Notes under the pieces: generated by a model | Databases searched by the model: none | The model's input: only the letters and a program-made list of their open reading frames with translations | What the model was told of the DNA's origin: nothing | Shown: piece after piece, positions 35,157 through 44,541 of the stretch | Layout of the letters: every line of letters starts with the position of its first letter | Numbering within the stretch: the first letter of the stretch is position 1 | Program-made: the position numbers and the translations under genes | Assembly (NCBI RefSeq): GCF_016097415.1 | Contig: NZ_JAEHGE010000001.1 | Coordinates: 211,001 to 275,000 of the forward strand | Source of the DNA: a sulfur-oxidizing endosymbiont of Gigantopelta aegis | GTDB taxonomy: Bacteria > Pseudomonadota > Gammaproteobacteria > GRL18 | Direction: 5' to 3' | Length of the DNA: 64,000 nt

Positions 35157-37139
35157 ATGACTGATCTTTTGCGTTATCCTTTACTTGCCACGATTAAATC
35201 ACCGGATGATTTAAAAGGCCTGGATAACGAACAACTCTTATTACTCAGTCAGGAACTACGCACATTTTTATTGCACACCCTGAACGAAGTGGGTGGTCAC
35301 CTGTCTTCAAATCTCGGTGCCATTGAATTAACCGTTGCTTTGCATCATGTTTTCAATGCCCCTGCTGATAAAATTGTCTGGGATGTCGGCCATCAGGCCT
35401 ATCCACACAAAATACTCACCGGACGCGCCCAAACATTACGCAGCATACGCCTAAAAGGTGGCCTTTCTGGATTTCCAAAACGCTCAGAAAGCCCCTATGA
35501 TGCCTTTGGTGTAGGTCACTCAAGTACCTCAATCAGCGCCGCCTTAGGCATGGCAATTGCCGCCAAACAAAACGGTCGCCATAGCAAGTCCATTGCCGTT
35601 ATCGGCGATGGTGCAATGACCGCAGGCATGGCCTTTGAAGCCCTGAACCATGCCGGTGATCTGGATGCTGATTTGCTGGTGATTTTGAACGACAATGATA
35701 TGTCCATCTCACCCAATGTGGGTGGTCTATCCAATTATTTTGCCAAAGTCCTATCCGGAAAGTTTTATTCAACCGTTAAATCGAATTCCAAAAAGGTGCT
35801 CAGTTCTATGCCTTCAGTTTGGGAATTAGCCTGTCGTGCGGAAGAACACATGAAGGGTATGGTCGTGCCCGGTACACTCTTTGAAGAATTAGGCTTTAAC
35901 TATATTGGCCCAATTGATGGCCATGATTTACCCGCCCTGCTGACCACCTTAAAGAACGTTAAAGAATTACCTGGGCCACAATTTTTACATGTCGTTACGC
36001 AAAAAGGCAAAGGCTTCGAAGCAGCAGAAAAAGAACCCACTAAATACCATGCTGCGCCTCCGGGCTTTTATAACCAGGTACTGAATCAAACACAGCAAGA
36101 CTCAGAAGACAGTTCAAAGGATAGCACACAAGAAACTGCTGCCTTAGCCACAGCGCCTATCGGCCTGACCTATACCCAGGTTTTTAGTGAATGGATTGTC
36201 GATGCCGCCCATAAAAATGAACAATTAGTCGGCATCACACCCGCAATGCGTGAAGGCTCCGGACTGGTGGCTTTTTCAGAGCAATTTGAAGATCGCTACT
36301 ATGATGTCGGCATTGCAGAACAACATAGTGTCACTTTTGCCGCTGGTATGGCCTGTGAAGGCTTAAAACCCGTTGTTGCTATTTATTCCAGCTTTTTACA
36401 ACGTGCCTATGACCAACTGATTCATGATGTCGCCATCCAAAACTTACCGGTATTATTCGCCATTGACAGAAGCGGTATCGTCGGTGCGGATGGTGCAACG
36501 CATAGCGGTAATTTTGACTTAAGTTTTATGCGCTGTATTCCCAATATGACCATTATGGCACCGGCGGATGAAAATGAGTGTTACCACATGCTGGACTTTG
36601 GTTTCGCACTGAATTCACCCGTTGCAGTGCGTTATCCTCGTGGCAAAGGACCTGGCATTGCCATTAATAAACAACAAGACTTAGCCATCGAAGTGGGCAA
36701 GGGCAAATTAGCGCTTGATAATCAAGGCCTAAACAAAGAAAGCAAAGCAAACCAAGCTCTCCAGCGTGTTACTATTTTATGCTTTGGCAGCTTACTCAAT
36801 GAAGCCTTACTCGCTGCTAAAGCATTAGCCGCAAATTATCATATTAGCGTCTTCAATATGCGCTTTATTAAACCACTGGATAAACAACTGGTTCAGAAAC
36901 AAGCTCAAAACTGCGAACTACTCATTACTTTAGAAGATAATAGCATTATTGGTGGTGCCGGCAGTGCGGTCAATGAATGCCTGGCCATGCAAACAAAAAG
37001 CTCTGTCATGAATCTCGGCTTGCCCGATGAATTTCCTGAACATGCCACTCAACAACAGGTTCATCATGATTATGGCCTTGATTGTGAGGTGATTATTAAC
37101 ACCATTAAGCAGCAACTCTCTCAGCAAATCCCTCAGTAA
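35157..37139 (+). CDS. dxs: 1-deoxy-D-xylulose-5-phosphate synthase
   Basis: This is a thiamine-diphosphate enzyme of 660 residues and the first step of the MEP isoprenoid route. Signatures: GHLSSNLGAIELTVALHH, the TPP-binding AVIGDGAMTAGMAFEALN and NDNDMSISPNVGG, and the transketolase domain DVGIAEQHSVTFAAGMA and DRSGIVGADGATHSG. A low-complexity insertion (NQTQQDSEDSSKDSTQET) near residue 310-330 makes it slightly longer than usual. It is downstream of ispA; the 122-base gap holds a TATAAT near 35043. Confidence 0.97.
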   Translation: MTDLLRYPLLATIKSPDDLKGLDNEQLLLLSQELRTFLLHTLNEVGGHLSSNLGAIELTVALHHVFNAPADKIVWDVGHQAYPHKILTGRAQTLRSIRLKGGLSGFPKRSESPYDAFGVGHSSTSISAALGMAIAAKQNGRHSKSIAVIGDGAMTAGMAFEALNHAGDLDADLLVILNDNDMSISPNVGGLSNYFAKVLSGKFYSTVKSNSKKVLSSMPSVWELACRAEEHMKGMVVPGTLFEELGFNYIGPIDGHDLPALLTTLKNVKELPGPQFLHVVTQKGKGFEAAEKEPTKYHAAPPGFYNQVLNQTQQDSEDSSKDSTQETAALATAPIGLTYTQVFSEWIVDAAHKNEQLVGITPAMREGSGLVAFSEQFEDRYYDVGIAEQHSVTFAAGMACEGLKPVVAIYSSFLQRAYDQLIHDVAIQNLPVLFAIDRSGIVGADGATHSGNFDLSFMRCIPNMTIMAPADENECYHMLDFGFALNSPVAVRYPRGKGPGIAINKQQDLAIEVGKGKLALDNQGLNKESKANQALQRVTILCFGSLLNEALLAAKALAANYHISVFNMRFIKPLDKQLVQKQAQNCELLITLEDNSIIGGAGSAVNECLAMQTKSSVMNLGLPDEFPEHATQQQVHHDYGLDCEVIINTIKQQLSQQIPQ

Positions 37140-37267
37140 ATCACCTAGCGATTATGAGCTATGCTTGTTATCTCGCACATGGATGCCTATAATTTGATAA
37201 TAATACAAGAAAAAGCATTATCCTAGAAAAAATGCTTTGATAGTCGCTTTAGGAAATAGGGAAATAA

Positions 37268-37879
37268 ATGGGTCTTCTAACACTGCTAAAAAATATTTTT
37301 TCGTCACCCGAGCCGGAAAAAATTCCAGCCCCCGTTGCGAAGATAGAAATGCTGCAAGCCGGTGACGCTGAGCGTTTTAATAATGCGGGCAATGCCGACT
37401 CACCAGCCAATAAGGATGATTTTAATCACTCAAGCATTGATAGTGACACCCCCCATAAAATCGATGCCACGGTGCTGATCGTTGATGATTCAAAAACACA
37501 GATCGCCGCCTGTCAAAAATGGTTGGGCGCTGCGGGTTATAAGACCCTTACTGCGCTCGATGGTAAAGAAGGCATTATTAAGGCCACCAAGAAACAACCC
37601 GATCTCATCCTGATGGACATCGTGATGCCCAATGTTAACGGCTTTCAGGCAACACGCTATCTCAAGCGTCAAAGCACCACCAAGCACATTCCTATTGTCC
37701 TCATTAGTGGCGAAGAGCAATCTTCGGGCAAAGCCTGGGCAAAGAAATTAGGCGCGTGCTGCTTTATGGTGAAGCCCATGGATAAGGACAAACTGCTAAA
37801 CCTGACTCAGCGGATCGTCTCTCACTACAGCATTGCTCATGCGAGCTCGACTCATGAAGAGAACGAAAAATCGACATGA
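37268..37879 (+). CDS. Response regulator receiver protein (PilG/PilH-like)
   Basis: This 203-residue protein is a stand-alone CheY-type receiver with a ~70-residue unstructured N-terminal arm. The receiver begins ATVLIVDDSKTQIAACQKWL, with the phosphoacceptor Asp in DLILMDIVMPN near residue 117, the Ser switch in IVLISGEE, and the Lys in FMVKPMDKDKLL. The sequence style (DDSKTQ, GYKTLTALDGKEGI, PIVLISG) is that of the PilG/PilH chemosensory group, which would suit a cell with type IV pili. No output domain. Its last 28 bases overlap the convergent DUF2797 gene. Confidence 0.82.
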   Translation: MGLLTLLKNIFSSPEPEKIPAPVAKIEMLQAGDAERFNNAGNADSPANKDDFNHSSIDSDTPHKIDATVLIVDDSKTQIAACQKWLGAAGYKTLTALDGKEGIIKATKKQPDLILMDIVMPNVNGFQATRYLKRQSTTKHIPIVLISGEEQSSGKAWAKKLGACCFMVKPMDKDKLLNLTQRIVSHYSIAHASSTHEENEKST

Positions 37880-38712
37880 TAACCAGAGAATTTTCGGATA
37901 TTGATCACGCCAGTATCAAGGATTAAATACTGCCCTTTGATCCCCATCAACACCCCTTCGACCAAGGCTTGTTTATCCAAATTAAATGATTTCACCTTTT
38001 GTGGGTATTCAACGACTGGATAGAGAATTTCCGTCATCGCCTCATTATCAATTTTACTCACTGCACCCTCAGGCAATTCAGCTGATAATTGTTCAATTTG
38101 TGCCGCAAAAAATGCTTGTAATTCCTCTTGATGCAGTAGCAAATCAATTTCTTCCACCTGACCTTTGAGCATTCTTTGCCACTGCGTGCGATCAGAGATT
38201 TTTTCTTTGTATAAAATTTCCATCAAGCCGGAATAATAGCGCTGACTGACTTTAAAAATAGCCAAAGCCTGAATCGCCCCCTGATCAATCCAACGGGTAG
38301 GCAGTTGATCACCACGGGTAATACCCACTTTTATACCTGATGAATTTGCCAGATAAACATAGTGTGATTGCATACAATGATCTTGCCCCCATTGCGGTTC
38401 ACGGCAAGTACCCTGCTCAAAATGACATTTTTCCGGACTCATGATACATTTATCACAAGAAGCCAGACGGGTAAAACAAGGATAACAATGCCCTTGATTA
38501 AAGCTTTTATTGCTTTTACGACCACAGGCCACACAATGAATCTCATTTTTATAGCTGATGATCAGGCGCTTGCCCAGCAAGGCATTTAAATCAATTTTTT
38601 GTGGCTCAGCCCCTTCAAGCTCATCGACCAGAAGTAGCGAATAATTCACCGGTGTGGTGGCATTTTCATAATGAGTGTGCATTTTTCGTAAATGCCCGCT
38701 ATATGTTGTCAT
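37852..38712 (-). CDS. DUF2797 zinc-ribbon protein
   Basis: This 286-residue protein has a cysteine-rich region (CVACGRKSNKSF, CYPCF, CDKC, CREPQ) and the family signature YLANSSGIKVGITRGDQLPTR followed by RWIDQGA. The last part resembles a GIY-YIG-like fold (VGITR), which is known for DUF2797, but the function is not established. The 3' end overlaps the response regulator by 28 bases, and ampD lies 14 bases upstream on the same strand. Confidence 0.85.
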   Translation of the reverse strand: MTTYSGHLRKMHTHYENATTPVNYSLLLVDELEGAEPQKIDLNALLGKRLIISYKNEIHCVACGRKSNKSFNQGHCYPCFTRLASCDKCIMSPEKCHFEQGTCREPQWGQDHCMQSHYVYLANSSGIKVGITRGDQLPTRWIDQGAIQALAIFKVSQRYYSGLMEILYKEKISDRTQWQRMLKGQVEEIDLLLHQEELQAFFAAQIEQLSAELPEGAVSKIDNEAMTEILYPVVEYPQKVKSFNLDKQALVEGVLMGIKGQYLILDTGVINIRKFSGYHVDFSFSS

Positions 38713-38726
38713 AAGTTCCTACTTTG

Positions 38727-39275
38727 TTATTTTGTTAATGCCATGCGCCATTGCGCCCATTCAAAACCACTCCCTGGGTCAGTTTTTCTACCCGGTGCCA
38801 CATCACTATGTCCGACAATGCGTTCTGGCATAATGTCAGGATAATAAGCCAGCAAGGCACTAACAACCTCGGTTAGGGTCTCATATTGAGCTCTTTCAAA
38901 AGCACTATCATCGGTACCTTCCAACTCAATACCAATGGAAAAATCATTGCAGTTTTCCCGCTCACCTAATTTCGATTGCCCTGCATGCCAGGCACGCAAA
39001 TTCAGATCCACATACTGCAGCAACTCACCATCTCGGCGGATCAGTAGATGAGATGAGACTTTTAACTCACGCAGCGCATCATAATAGGGATCTTTATTAC
39101 AATCCAGCTCATTAGCAAAAAAAAGACTAATATCATTCCCCTCATAACACCCCGGCGGCAAGGATATTGAGTGCACGATAATGGCATCAATAGGCATTTT
39201 TTCAGGTCGTTCATTATGATTCGGTGAAGGATTTTTACGGGCTTGTTTGAACCAGCCGTCAGATATATCATACAT
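38727..39275 (-). CDS. ampD: N-acetylmuramyl-L-alanine amidase AmpD
   Basis: This 182-residue cytoplasmic zinc amidase recycles anhydro-muropeptides. Zinc ligands are in AIIVHSISLPPGC (His), VGHSDVAPGRKTDPG (His and Asp), and NLRAWHAGQS is the family core. In enterobacteria it keeps ampC silent; no ampC or ampR is in the window. It is the first gene of the ampD-DUF2797 pair. Confidence 0.95.
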   Translation of the reverse strand: MYDISDGWFKQARKNPSPNHNERPEKMPIDAIIVHSISLPPGCYEGNDISLFFANELDCNKDPYYDALRELKVSSHLLIRRDGELLQYVDLNLRAWHAGQSKLGERENCNDFSIGIELEGTDDSAFERAQYETLTEVVSALLAYYPDIMPERIVGHSDVAPGRKTDPGSGFEWAQWRMALTK

Positions 39276-39680
39276 AAGCGAAAAAAATACCCATTGTTTT
39301 GTTTTAATTAAGAAAAATGGCGTGAAAATATCTATAAAATAGTCTATTATTAGCGTTGAGTGAGAATATAGTCACTTTAAAATATTCAAATTAATAGCTA
39401 TTGACGAATTAAACATCAGAAACGACAAAACGAGCAGTAAAATTCATTATGAGTAATTAAATTTTTTTGTTATTGCGGACTGGCTCAAAGACATCATGGC
39501 TCAATAAATTTATGCTCTAAATCATACTCAGAGTTTATAGATTAGAGTTTATAAATTTTAGCTTAATTTAGTTTCACATACTGTTTTTGGTTCTAAGCAT
39601 TTTCTGCGCTAACAAACACCTGATTTATCAGGGTTCCAGCGGTAAAATCAACACCAAGAATAAAACATGGTATAGTTCAA
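39276..39680. other. Intergenic, promoters only
   Basis: This 405-base AT-rich gap separates ampD from the divergent DUF1631 gene. I see no open frame or RNA gene. A TATAGT box lies only four bases before the DUF1631 ATG at 39681, so either this box is not used or the real start lies a little downstream. Confidence 0.45.
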
Positions 39681-42287
39681 ATGCAACCGAAGAATAATAT
39701 ATTACAGTTCAGTAGACAAGAAACAAGTGTCTCTAAAAACGGGCGTTCATTACAAAAAAATAGTCTACCACAAAATTATCAATCACAAGACTCTCGTTTA
39801 CAAGATTCTCGTTTACAAGATTCTGAATCTCAAAATCCTCAATTGCAAAAGAATAGGGTACAAAGTTCAATGACACCTGAAGGTCCGTTAGGAGATTTAA
39901 TCAAGTATGCCAGCCAGTGGGCGAATAATGCTGTATCTAAATTATTTGATAATGTTGATACACAACTATTCGAGATGGCTGAAAAATCTGAAAACTCAAC
40001 TGATCAAAACATTTACTTCGACGCAATGCGCATTATCCGCTTACGTCGTAGCATCGCCTATGAAGAGTTTACCGCACGCATTCTTGAAAGCTTCAGTCTG
40101 CAAAGCATTCAAAACGGACAAAAAATCAATGCCACCAACGGCACTGATGACGATATTAATATAGACAATCTCACGCTTGTTGAAGACGATAACCTTGAAG
40201 AAGATTTAGCAACCCATAATATGATTGCTAAAGCTGAGAGAGATAACAAGGATTCACTTAACCAGCTTAACCAGAGAATGGTTTATCTTTATAATGATTT
40301 GAAAATCAATACCCTTAATAGCCCATTAGGCCCCACTTCATTGTGTAATTCATTTGCTGTGGCAGTGAACACCCTAGAAGCTGAAATTAAAGTTAAGTTA
40401 TTAATTTTCAAATTATTTGACATCAACTTCATCAGTCAGGTTAATGAGCTCTATGAAAATTCCAACCGACTCCTAGTTGAAAAAGGCATACTCCCAAACC
40501 TTAAAGCAAGTTACAAGGATGCCGTTAAGAGAAATCCTCGTCCTGCTGGTGACGGCTTAGGGGGTCTAATCAACACCCCCGTGCAAGACGGTGGCGGAGA
40601 AATGGGCGATACAGACTTTCCACAGTATGCCGAGCAAGGCATGGGTAGTGAAGAAGATGCACAGGCCTTTGCCCTGATTCAACAACTTATTTCTCAAAAT
40701 AGACCTCAGCAACAATCGGTGCCTCAGGCACAATACGCTTCAACCGAAGATGTCGTGTCATCCTTGTCACAATTACAAATTTCACCGGACATGCTGGCAA
40801 ACAATAATACGGTCAACACCGGCGGTGTCATGGCAGGTAGTGGCGCAGGGGCTATCACTAGCGGTTTACTTAAAGAAGCCTTAAAACAGTCACTACAATC
40901 CAGTCAACACAAGCAAGCTATCAACCAGAATGATGATGACTTAATTGATGTCATTGGAATGTTATTTGATTTTATCCTTGATGATCACAATCTTGTTGAC
41001 TCTGTTAAGTCCCTGCTGAGCCGTCTGCAAATTCCAATCATTAAAATTGCCTTACAAGACAAAGGTTTTTTTAGAAGCAAAAGTCACCCAGCCCGCAAAC
41101 TCCTCAACGAATTAGCCAATGCGGGCTTAGGGGTGACCGATGCCACCAATGCCCAAGACAGCCCACTATTTCTTAAGCTAGAAAGTCTGGTCAGCCGTGT
41201 AAGTAACGAACAGGCCGACGAAAGTGATAGCGCTTTTTTTGAAGAACTACTCGAAGATCTACATCGATTCTTAATCCAGTTCAACCAGGGTAATGGCCAT
41301 AGAAAAGGCCCTTCAAAAGAAGCCGCATTGAAATTGGTCTGTACCGAACTCAATTCACGTATGAGCACAAAGACACTACCCAGAAATATTGTGCTATTAC
41401 TTGAACGAGTCTGGAAAGATGTCATGTTTGATATATTTTTCACTGATGGCATGGAAAGTGACGAATGGGATATGGCCATGACCTTTGTTGATACCCTGAT
41501 TTGGAGTATTGATCCCAAGGCCGATATTCAAAGCCAAAAACAATTGGTGCGAGTCATACCAGGAATTTTAAATGCATTAAATGCTGGCCTCGATAGAATT
41601 CACTACCCCAAAGAACTCCGCGAACAGCTATTACAAGATTTACAAAACTGCCATCTCGCCTGCATGAAAGGTCAGGATATCAATGATAGTGAGCTATCAC
41701 AAAATGAAGCAATCTATCTTTCTAAAGAGCATTTAAATGCTATTCAGCGTCGTCGTAGTACCGACGCTCACGATCTACCACCAACAGCGACAACAGCAGC
41801 AGAGGCTGGTACTGCCGCGCCGGTGACTGAGACATTCGATGGTAGTGAGTTAACGCCTGAAGAGTTGGAAAGCATCGATGCTGGTATTGATATCATGTTG
41901 GATGGTGACTTATCTAACTTGGATGCCCTAGAAGAAGAAGACCTACTCGCCTCCTTAGAGGATGGCTCAGAAGAAGCCATCGCCGATGATGGTGATACAG
42001 ATTTAATAGAAGACAGCTTTACCCAACAGGCACGTGCTCTAACAGCCGGAGCCTGGGTCGAATTTCAAGGCAGTGACGACAAAAGCTATCGCGCAAAAAT
42101 ATCCTGGATGAGCGAAGATGCCAGCGCCTATATTTTTGTCACCCAAACGGGTCAGATTGCCGAGAAATCCTTACAAGGCCTAAGTGAATCACTCAGAAAC
42201 AAGCAAGCTGTCATTTTAGATGAGTCGCCGGTCTTTGAACGTGCCATGGATGCAGTGCTAGAAGGCCTGCAAGAAAACGTGGAATAA
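39681..42287 (+). CDS. DUF1631 family protein
   Basis: This large soluble protein has 868 residues. It opens with a glutamine- and serine-rich tail with QDSRL repeats (residues ~30-55). The helical central region (residues ~70-720) is typical of DUF1631. Then comes an acidic linker (EEDLLASLEDGSEEA), and the C-terminal domain begins with ARALTAGAWVEFQGSDD near residue 785 and ends with VFERAMDAVLEGL. The family has no known reaction. The following aspartic-protease gene may be cotranscribed. Confidence 0.85.
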   Translation: MQPKNNILQFSRQETSVSKNGRSLQKNSLPQNYQSQDSRLQDSRLQDSESQNPQLQKNRVQSSMTPEGPLGDLIKYASQWANNAVSKLFDNVDTQLFEMAEKSENSTDQNIYFDAMRIIRLRRSIAYEEFTARILESFSLQSIQNGQKINATNGTDDDINIDNLTLVEDDNLEEDLATHNMIAKAERDNKDSLNQLNQRMVYLYNDLKINTLNSPLGPTSLCNSFAVAVNTLEAEIKVKLLIFKLFDINFISQVNELYENSNRLLVEKGILPNLKASYKDAVKRNPRPAGDGLGGLINTPVQDGGGEMGDTDFPQYAEQGMGSEEDAQAFALIQQLISQNRPQQQSVPQAQYASTEDVVSSLSQLQISPDMLANNNTVNTGGVMAGSGAGAITSGLLKEALKQSLQSSQHKQAINQNDDDLIDVIGMLFDFILDDHNLVDSVKSLLSRLQIPIIKIALQDKGFFRSKSHPARKLLNELANAGLGVTDATNAQDSPLFLKLESLVSRVSNEQADESDSAFFEELLEDLHRFLIQFNQGNGHRKGPSKEAALKLVCTELNSRMSTKTLPRNIVLLLERVWKDVMFDIFFTDGMESDEWDMAMTFVDTLIWSIDPKADIQSQKQLVRVIPGILNALNAGLDRIHYPKELREQLLQDLQNCHLACMKGQDINDSELSQNEAIYLSKEHLNAIQRRRSTDAHDLPPTATTAAEAGTAAPVTETFDGSELTPEELESIDAGIDIMLDGDLSNLDALEEEDLLASLEDGSEEAIADDGDTDLIEDSFTQQARALTAGAWVEFQGSDDKSYRAKISWMSEDASAYIFVTQTGQIAEKSLQGLSESLRNKQAVILDESPVFERAMDAVLEGLQENVE
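39790..39831. repeat. 15-bp tandem repeat in the DUF1631 gene
   Basis: The unit GATTCTCGTTTACAA is repeated almost three times and encodes QDSRL copies. It is in frame. Confidence 0.8.
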
Positions 42288-42343
42288 CGATCTTCAATAA
42301 ATACCCGCACCTTAAGACACAATCAGGAAGCCAGCAACTTGGC

Positions 42344-42823
42344 GTGATCATGATGGTCATTGCCATGGCTGTTGGCCTGTTCTTATTGACCCAATATTTT
42401 CAAGACGTCCTAAGCACGCAAGATAATCCCAATCAAAATATTGCCACCACCCATGATGGTCAAGTTAAGGAAGTTAGCCTCAAACGTAATCGTGCTGGTC
42501 ACTATGTTGCCACGGGCAGTATTAACGGCCAGCAGGCAGTCTTTCTGCTGGACACCGGGGCAACCTATGTGGCTATCCCCGAACATCTTGCTGCCCGCCT
42601 GAACCTAGCAAAGGGGCAACAAATTCAACTTTCTACCGCCAATGGCCGTAGCATCGGTTATCGAACCCGCATCCAAAGGCTCAGTATCGGTCAAATTCAT
42701 TTATACAATATAAAAGCTGTCATTACGCCGAATCTTGAAGATATTTTGTTGGGTATGTCGGTCTTAAAACAACTGGAATTTACCCAGCGGGGTAAATTCC
42801 TTACCATACGACAGTATTTATAA
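42344..42823 (+). CDS. Retropepsin-like aspartic protease, TIGR02281 type
   Basis: This 159-residue protein has one N-terminal membrane anchor (VIAMAVGLFLLTQYF) and a single-lobe aspartic protease domain facing outward. The catalytic DTG is at residues 70-72 in FLLDTGATYVAIP, and the second signature is ILLGMSVLKQLEF. Active forms would be dimers, as in retropepsins. The substrate is unknown. The start is a GTG, with two ATGs at +6 and +9 as alternatives. It lies 56 bases after the DUF1631 gene. Confidence 0.85.
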   Translation: MIMMVIAMAVGLFLLTQYFQDVLSTQDNPNQNIATTHDGQVKEVSLKRNRAGHYVATGSINGQQAVFLLDTGATYVAIPEHLAARLNLAKGQQIQLSTANGRSIGYRTRIQRLSIGQIHLYNIKAVITPNLEDILLGMSVLKQLEFTQRGKFLTIRQYL

Positions 42824-42852
42824 ACTAAGATTCAGGCTAACGACTGTGCAGA

Positions 42853-42886
42853 TTGATGCGCATCGTGCCTCAGCAGCATCCTACGA
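42853..42886. repeat. Palindromic element family D, copy 3
   Basis: TTGATGCGCATCG, CCTCAGCAGC, ATCCTACGA. It overlaps the stop codon of the alanine symporter, whose TAG is at 42881-42883 on the minus strand. Confidence 0.75.
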
Positions 42887-44236
42887 ATAGGACTTGTTTT
42901 TCATTGCCTCACGGGTGAGTTTAAAAATCACTGGACTGAGTAATAAGAGGGCAATCAAGTTAGGCAATGCCATGAGCGCATTTAAAGTATCGGCTAATAA
43001 CCAGATAAAACTTAAGTCCCCCAACGCACCAATTGGCACAGCCACAATCCATAAAACCCTAAAAATCATGACCGACTTTACTCCAAACAAATATTCCGTA
43101 CAGCGCTCACCATAAACACTCCAACCCAAAATAGTCGTAAAAGCAAACACCGCCTGTGCTAAAGTCACCACGATGCCACCCATTTCCGGCATCACCTGCT
43201 CAAAAGCCGCAATTGTCAATGCAGTGCCCTGAATACCTGACGTCCATACTCCCGTGATAACAATCGCCAGACCAGTAATACTACAAACAACAATGGTATC
43301 AATAAACGTCCCAAGCATAGCAATCATGCCCTGACCGACAGGGTTATTTGTTTTCGCCGCCGCATGGGCAATCGGCGCACTACCCAAGCCCGCTTCATTA
43401 GAAAAAATACCCCTTGCAACCCCCCATTGAATGGCCATAATAATCGTTGCCCCAGCAAAGCCTCCCGTTGCCGCTACCGGATTAAAAGCACTCTCAACAA
43501 TCAAGGCCAATGCAGCAGGAACCTCAGAAAAATGGGTCAGCAAAATAACTAATCCAGCGCCCACATAAGCAATAGCCATAATCGGCACCAACTTACCTGC
43601 CACCTGGGCAATACGTTTAATGCCGCCCAAAACCACTGCACCAGTCAAAATAAACAAACCCACCGCAGTCACCCACTCAGGAATATTAAATTGCGTCACC
43701 AAGGCATTAGCCACCGAATTAGCCTGCACCGTATTACCGATACCAAATGAGGCTAAAGCGCCAAATAAAGCAAAGGAGAAACCCAGCCAAAGCCATTTTT
43801 TCCCCAGACCATTTTTAATATAATACATAGGTCCACCGAGATAACTGCCATTTTCATCCACCTCTCGATAATGCACCGCGCAAACCGCTTCAGCATACTT
43901 AGTCGCCATACCAATCAAGGCCGTCAACCACATCCAGAACAAAGCCCCCGGCCCACCAATAAAAATAGCCGTGGCCACCCCGGTAATATTACCCGTGCCG
44001 ATCGTTGCCGATAAAGAGGTCATCAAGGCATTAAAAGGCGAAATTTCCCCTTCTAGCTTAGCCGATGCATCCGACCTGCCCTGCCAAAGCAATTTAAAAC
44101 TCTTAAACAAATTGAGCAAGGGCATGAATCTAAGCCCTAACATCAAAAACAGCCCCGTACCAAAAATCATCACCAGCATAGGCTTGCCCCATACAAATGA
44201 ATTCAACTCACTCAAAAACCCCGTTATCAACTCCAT
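42881..44236 (-). CDS. Sodium:alanine symporter (AGCS family)
   Basis: This 451-residue inner-membrane protein has about ten or eleven hydrophobic segments. Family signatures: ISPFNALMTSLSATIGTGN, the GPGALFWMW loop, GGPMYYIKNGLG, and GVARGIFSNEAGLGSAPIAH. It imports alanine or glycine with sodium. Its C-terminal residues (SYS) and the stop codon come from family D element copy 3. It stands alone on the minus strand. Confidence 0.95.
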   Translation of the reverse strand: MELITGFLSELNSFVWGKPMLVMIFGTGLFLMLGLRFMPLLNLFKSFKLLWQGRSDASAKLEGEISPFNALMTSLSATIGTGNITGVATAIFIGGPGALFWMWLTALIGMATKYAEAVCAVHYREVDENGSYLGGPMYYIKNGLGKKWLWLGFSFALFGALASFGIGNTVQANSVANALVTQFNIPEWVTAVGLFILTGAVVLGGIKRIAQVAGKLVPIMAIAYVGAGLVILLTHFSEVPAALALIVESAFNPVAATGGFAGATIIMAIQWGVARGIFSNEAGLGSAPIAHAAAKTNNPVGQGMIAMLGTFIDTIVVCSITGLAIVITGVWTSGIQGTALTIAAFEQVMPEMGGIVVTLAQAVFAFTTILGWSVYGERCTEYLFGVKSVMIFRVLWIVAVPIGALGDLSFIWLLADTLNALMALPNLIALLLLSPVIFKLTREAMKNKSYS

Positions 44237-44292
44237 CTTTTACCCTTAGATTTTTAATTTTTAAAAACACAAAAGCGGCTTAAATCTTCTTC

Positions 44293-44378
44293 GTGGGTTG
44301 GTGCTGAGCATAGCGATGCCCAACAAAGGTGCTTGATTCTACTATTGTTGGGCATCGCTACGCTCAGCACCAACCTAC
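44293..44378. repeat. REPIN-like element, family F
   Basis: Arms of 33 bases (GTGGGTTGGTGCTGAGCATA and GCGATGCCCAACA, and their complement with two mismatches) enclose a 20-base loop. On the far strand the head is GTAGGTTGG. It lies upstream of the alanine symporter and of nadC. The rest of the 44237-44541 gap carries no gene. Confidence 0.85.
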
Positions 44379-44541
44379 AAAGTTGTCGTAACATTAAGCT
44401 TGAAAAAGGTCGCATTATTGTGAAGAACCATAGGCTAACACAGTCAATTTAGAAATCACTCAAATTTCATTTAGTATTAACTTTGAAATCCATCCCCGAA
44501 GCAGATAAAATCACCTAACCCAAACCAGTTCAGGACATGAC

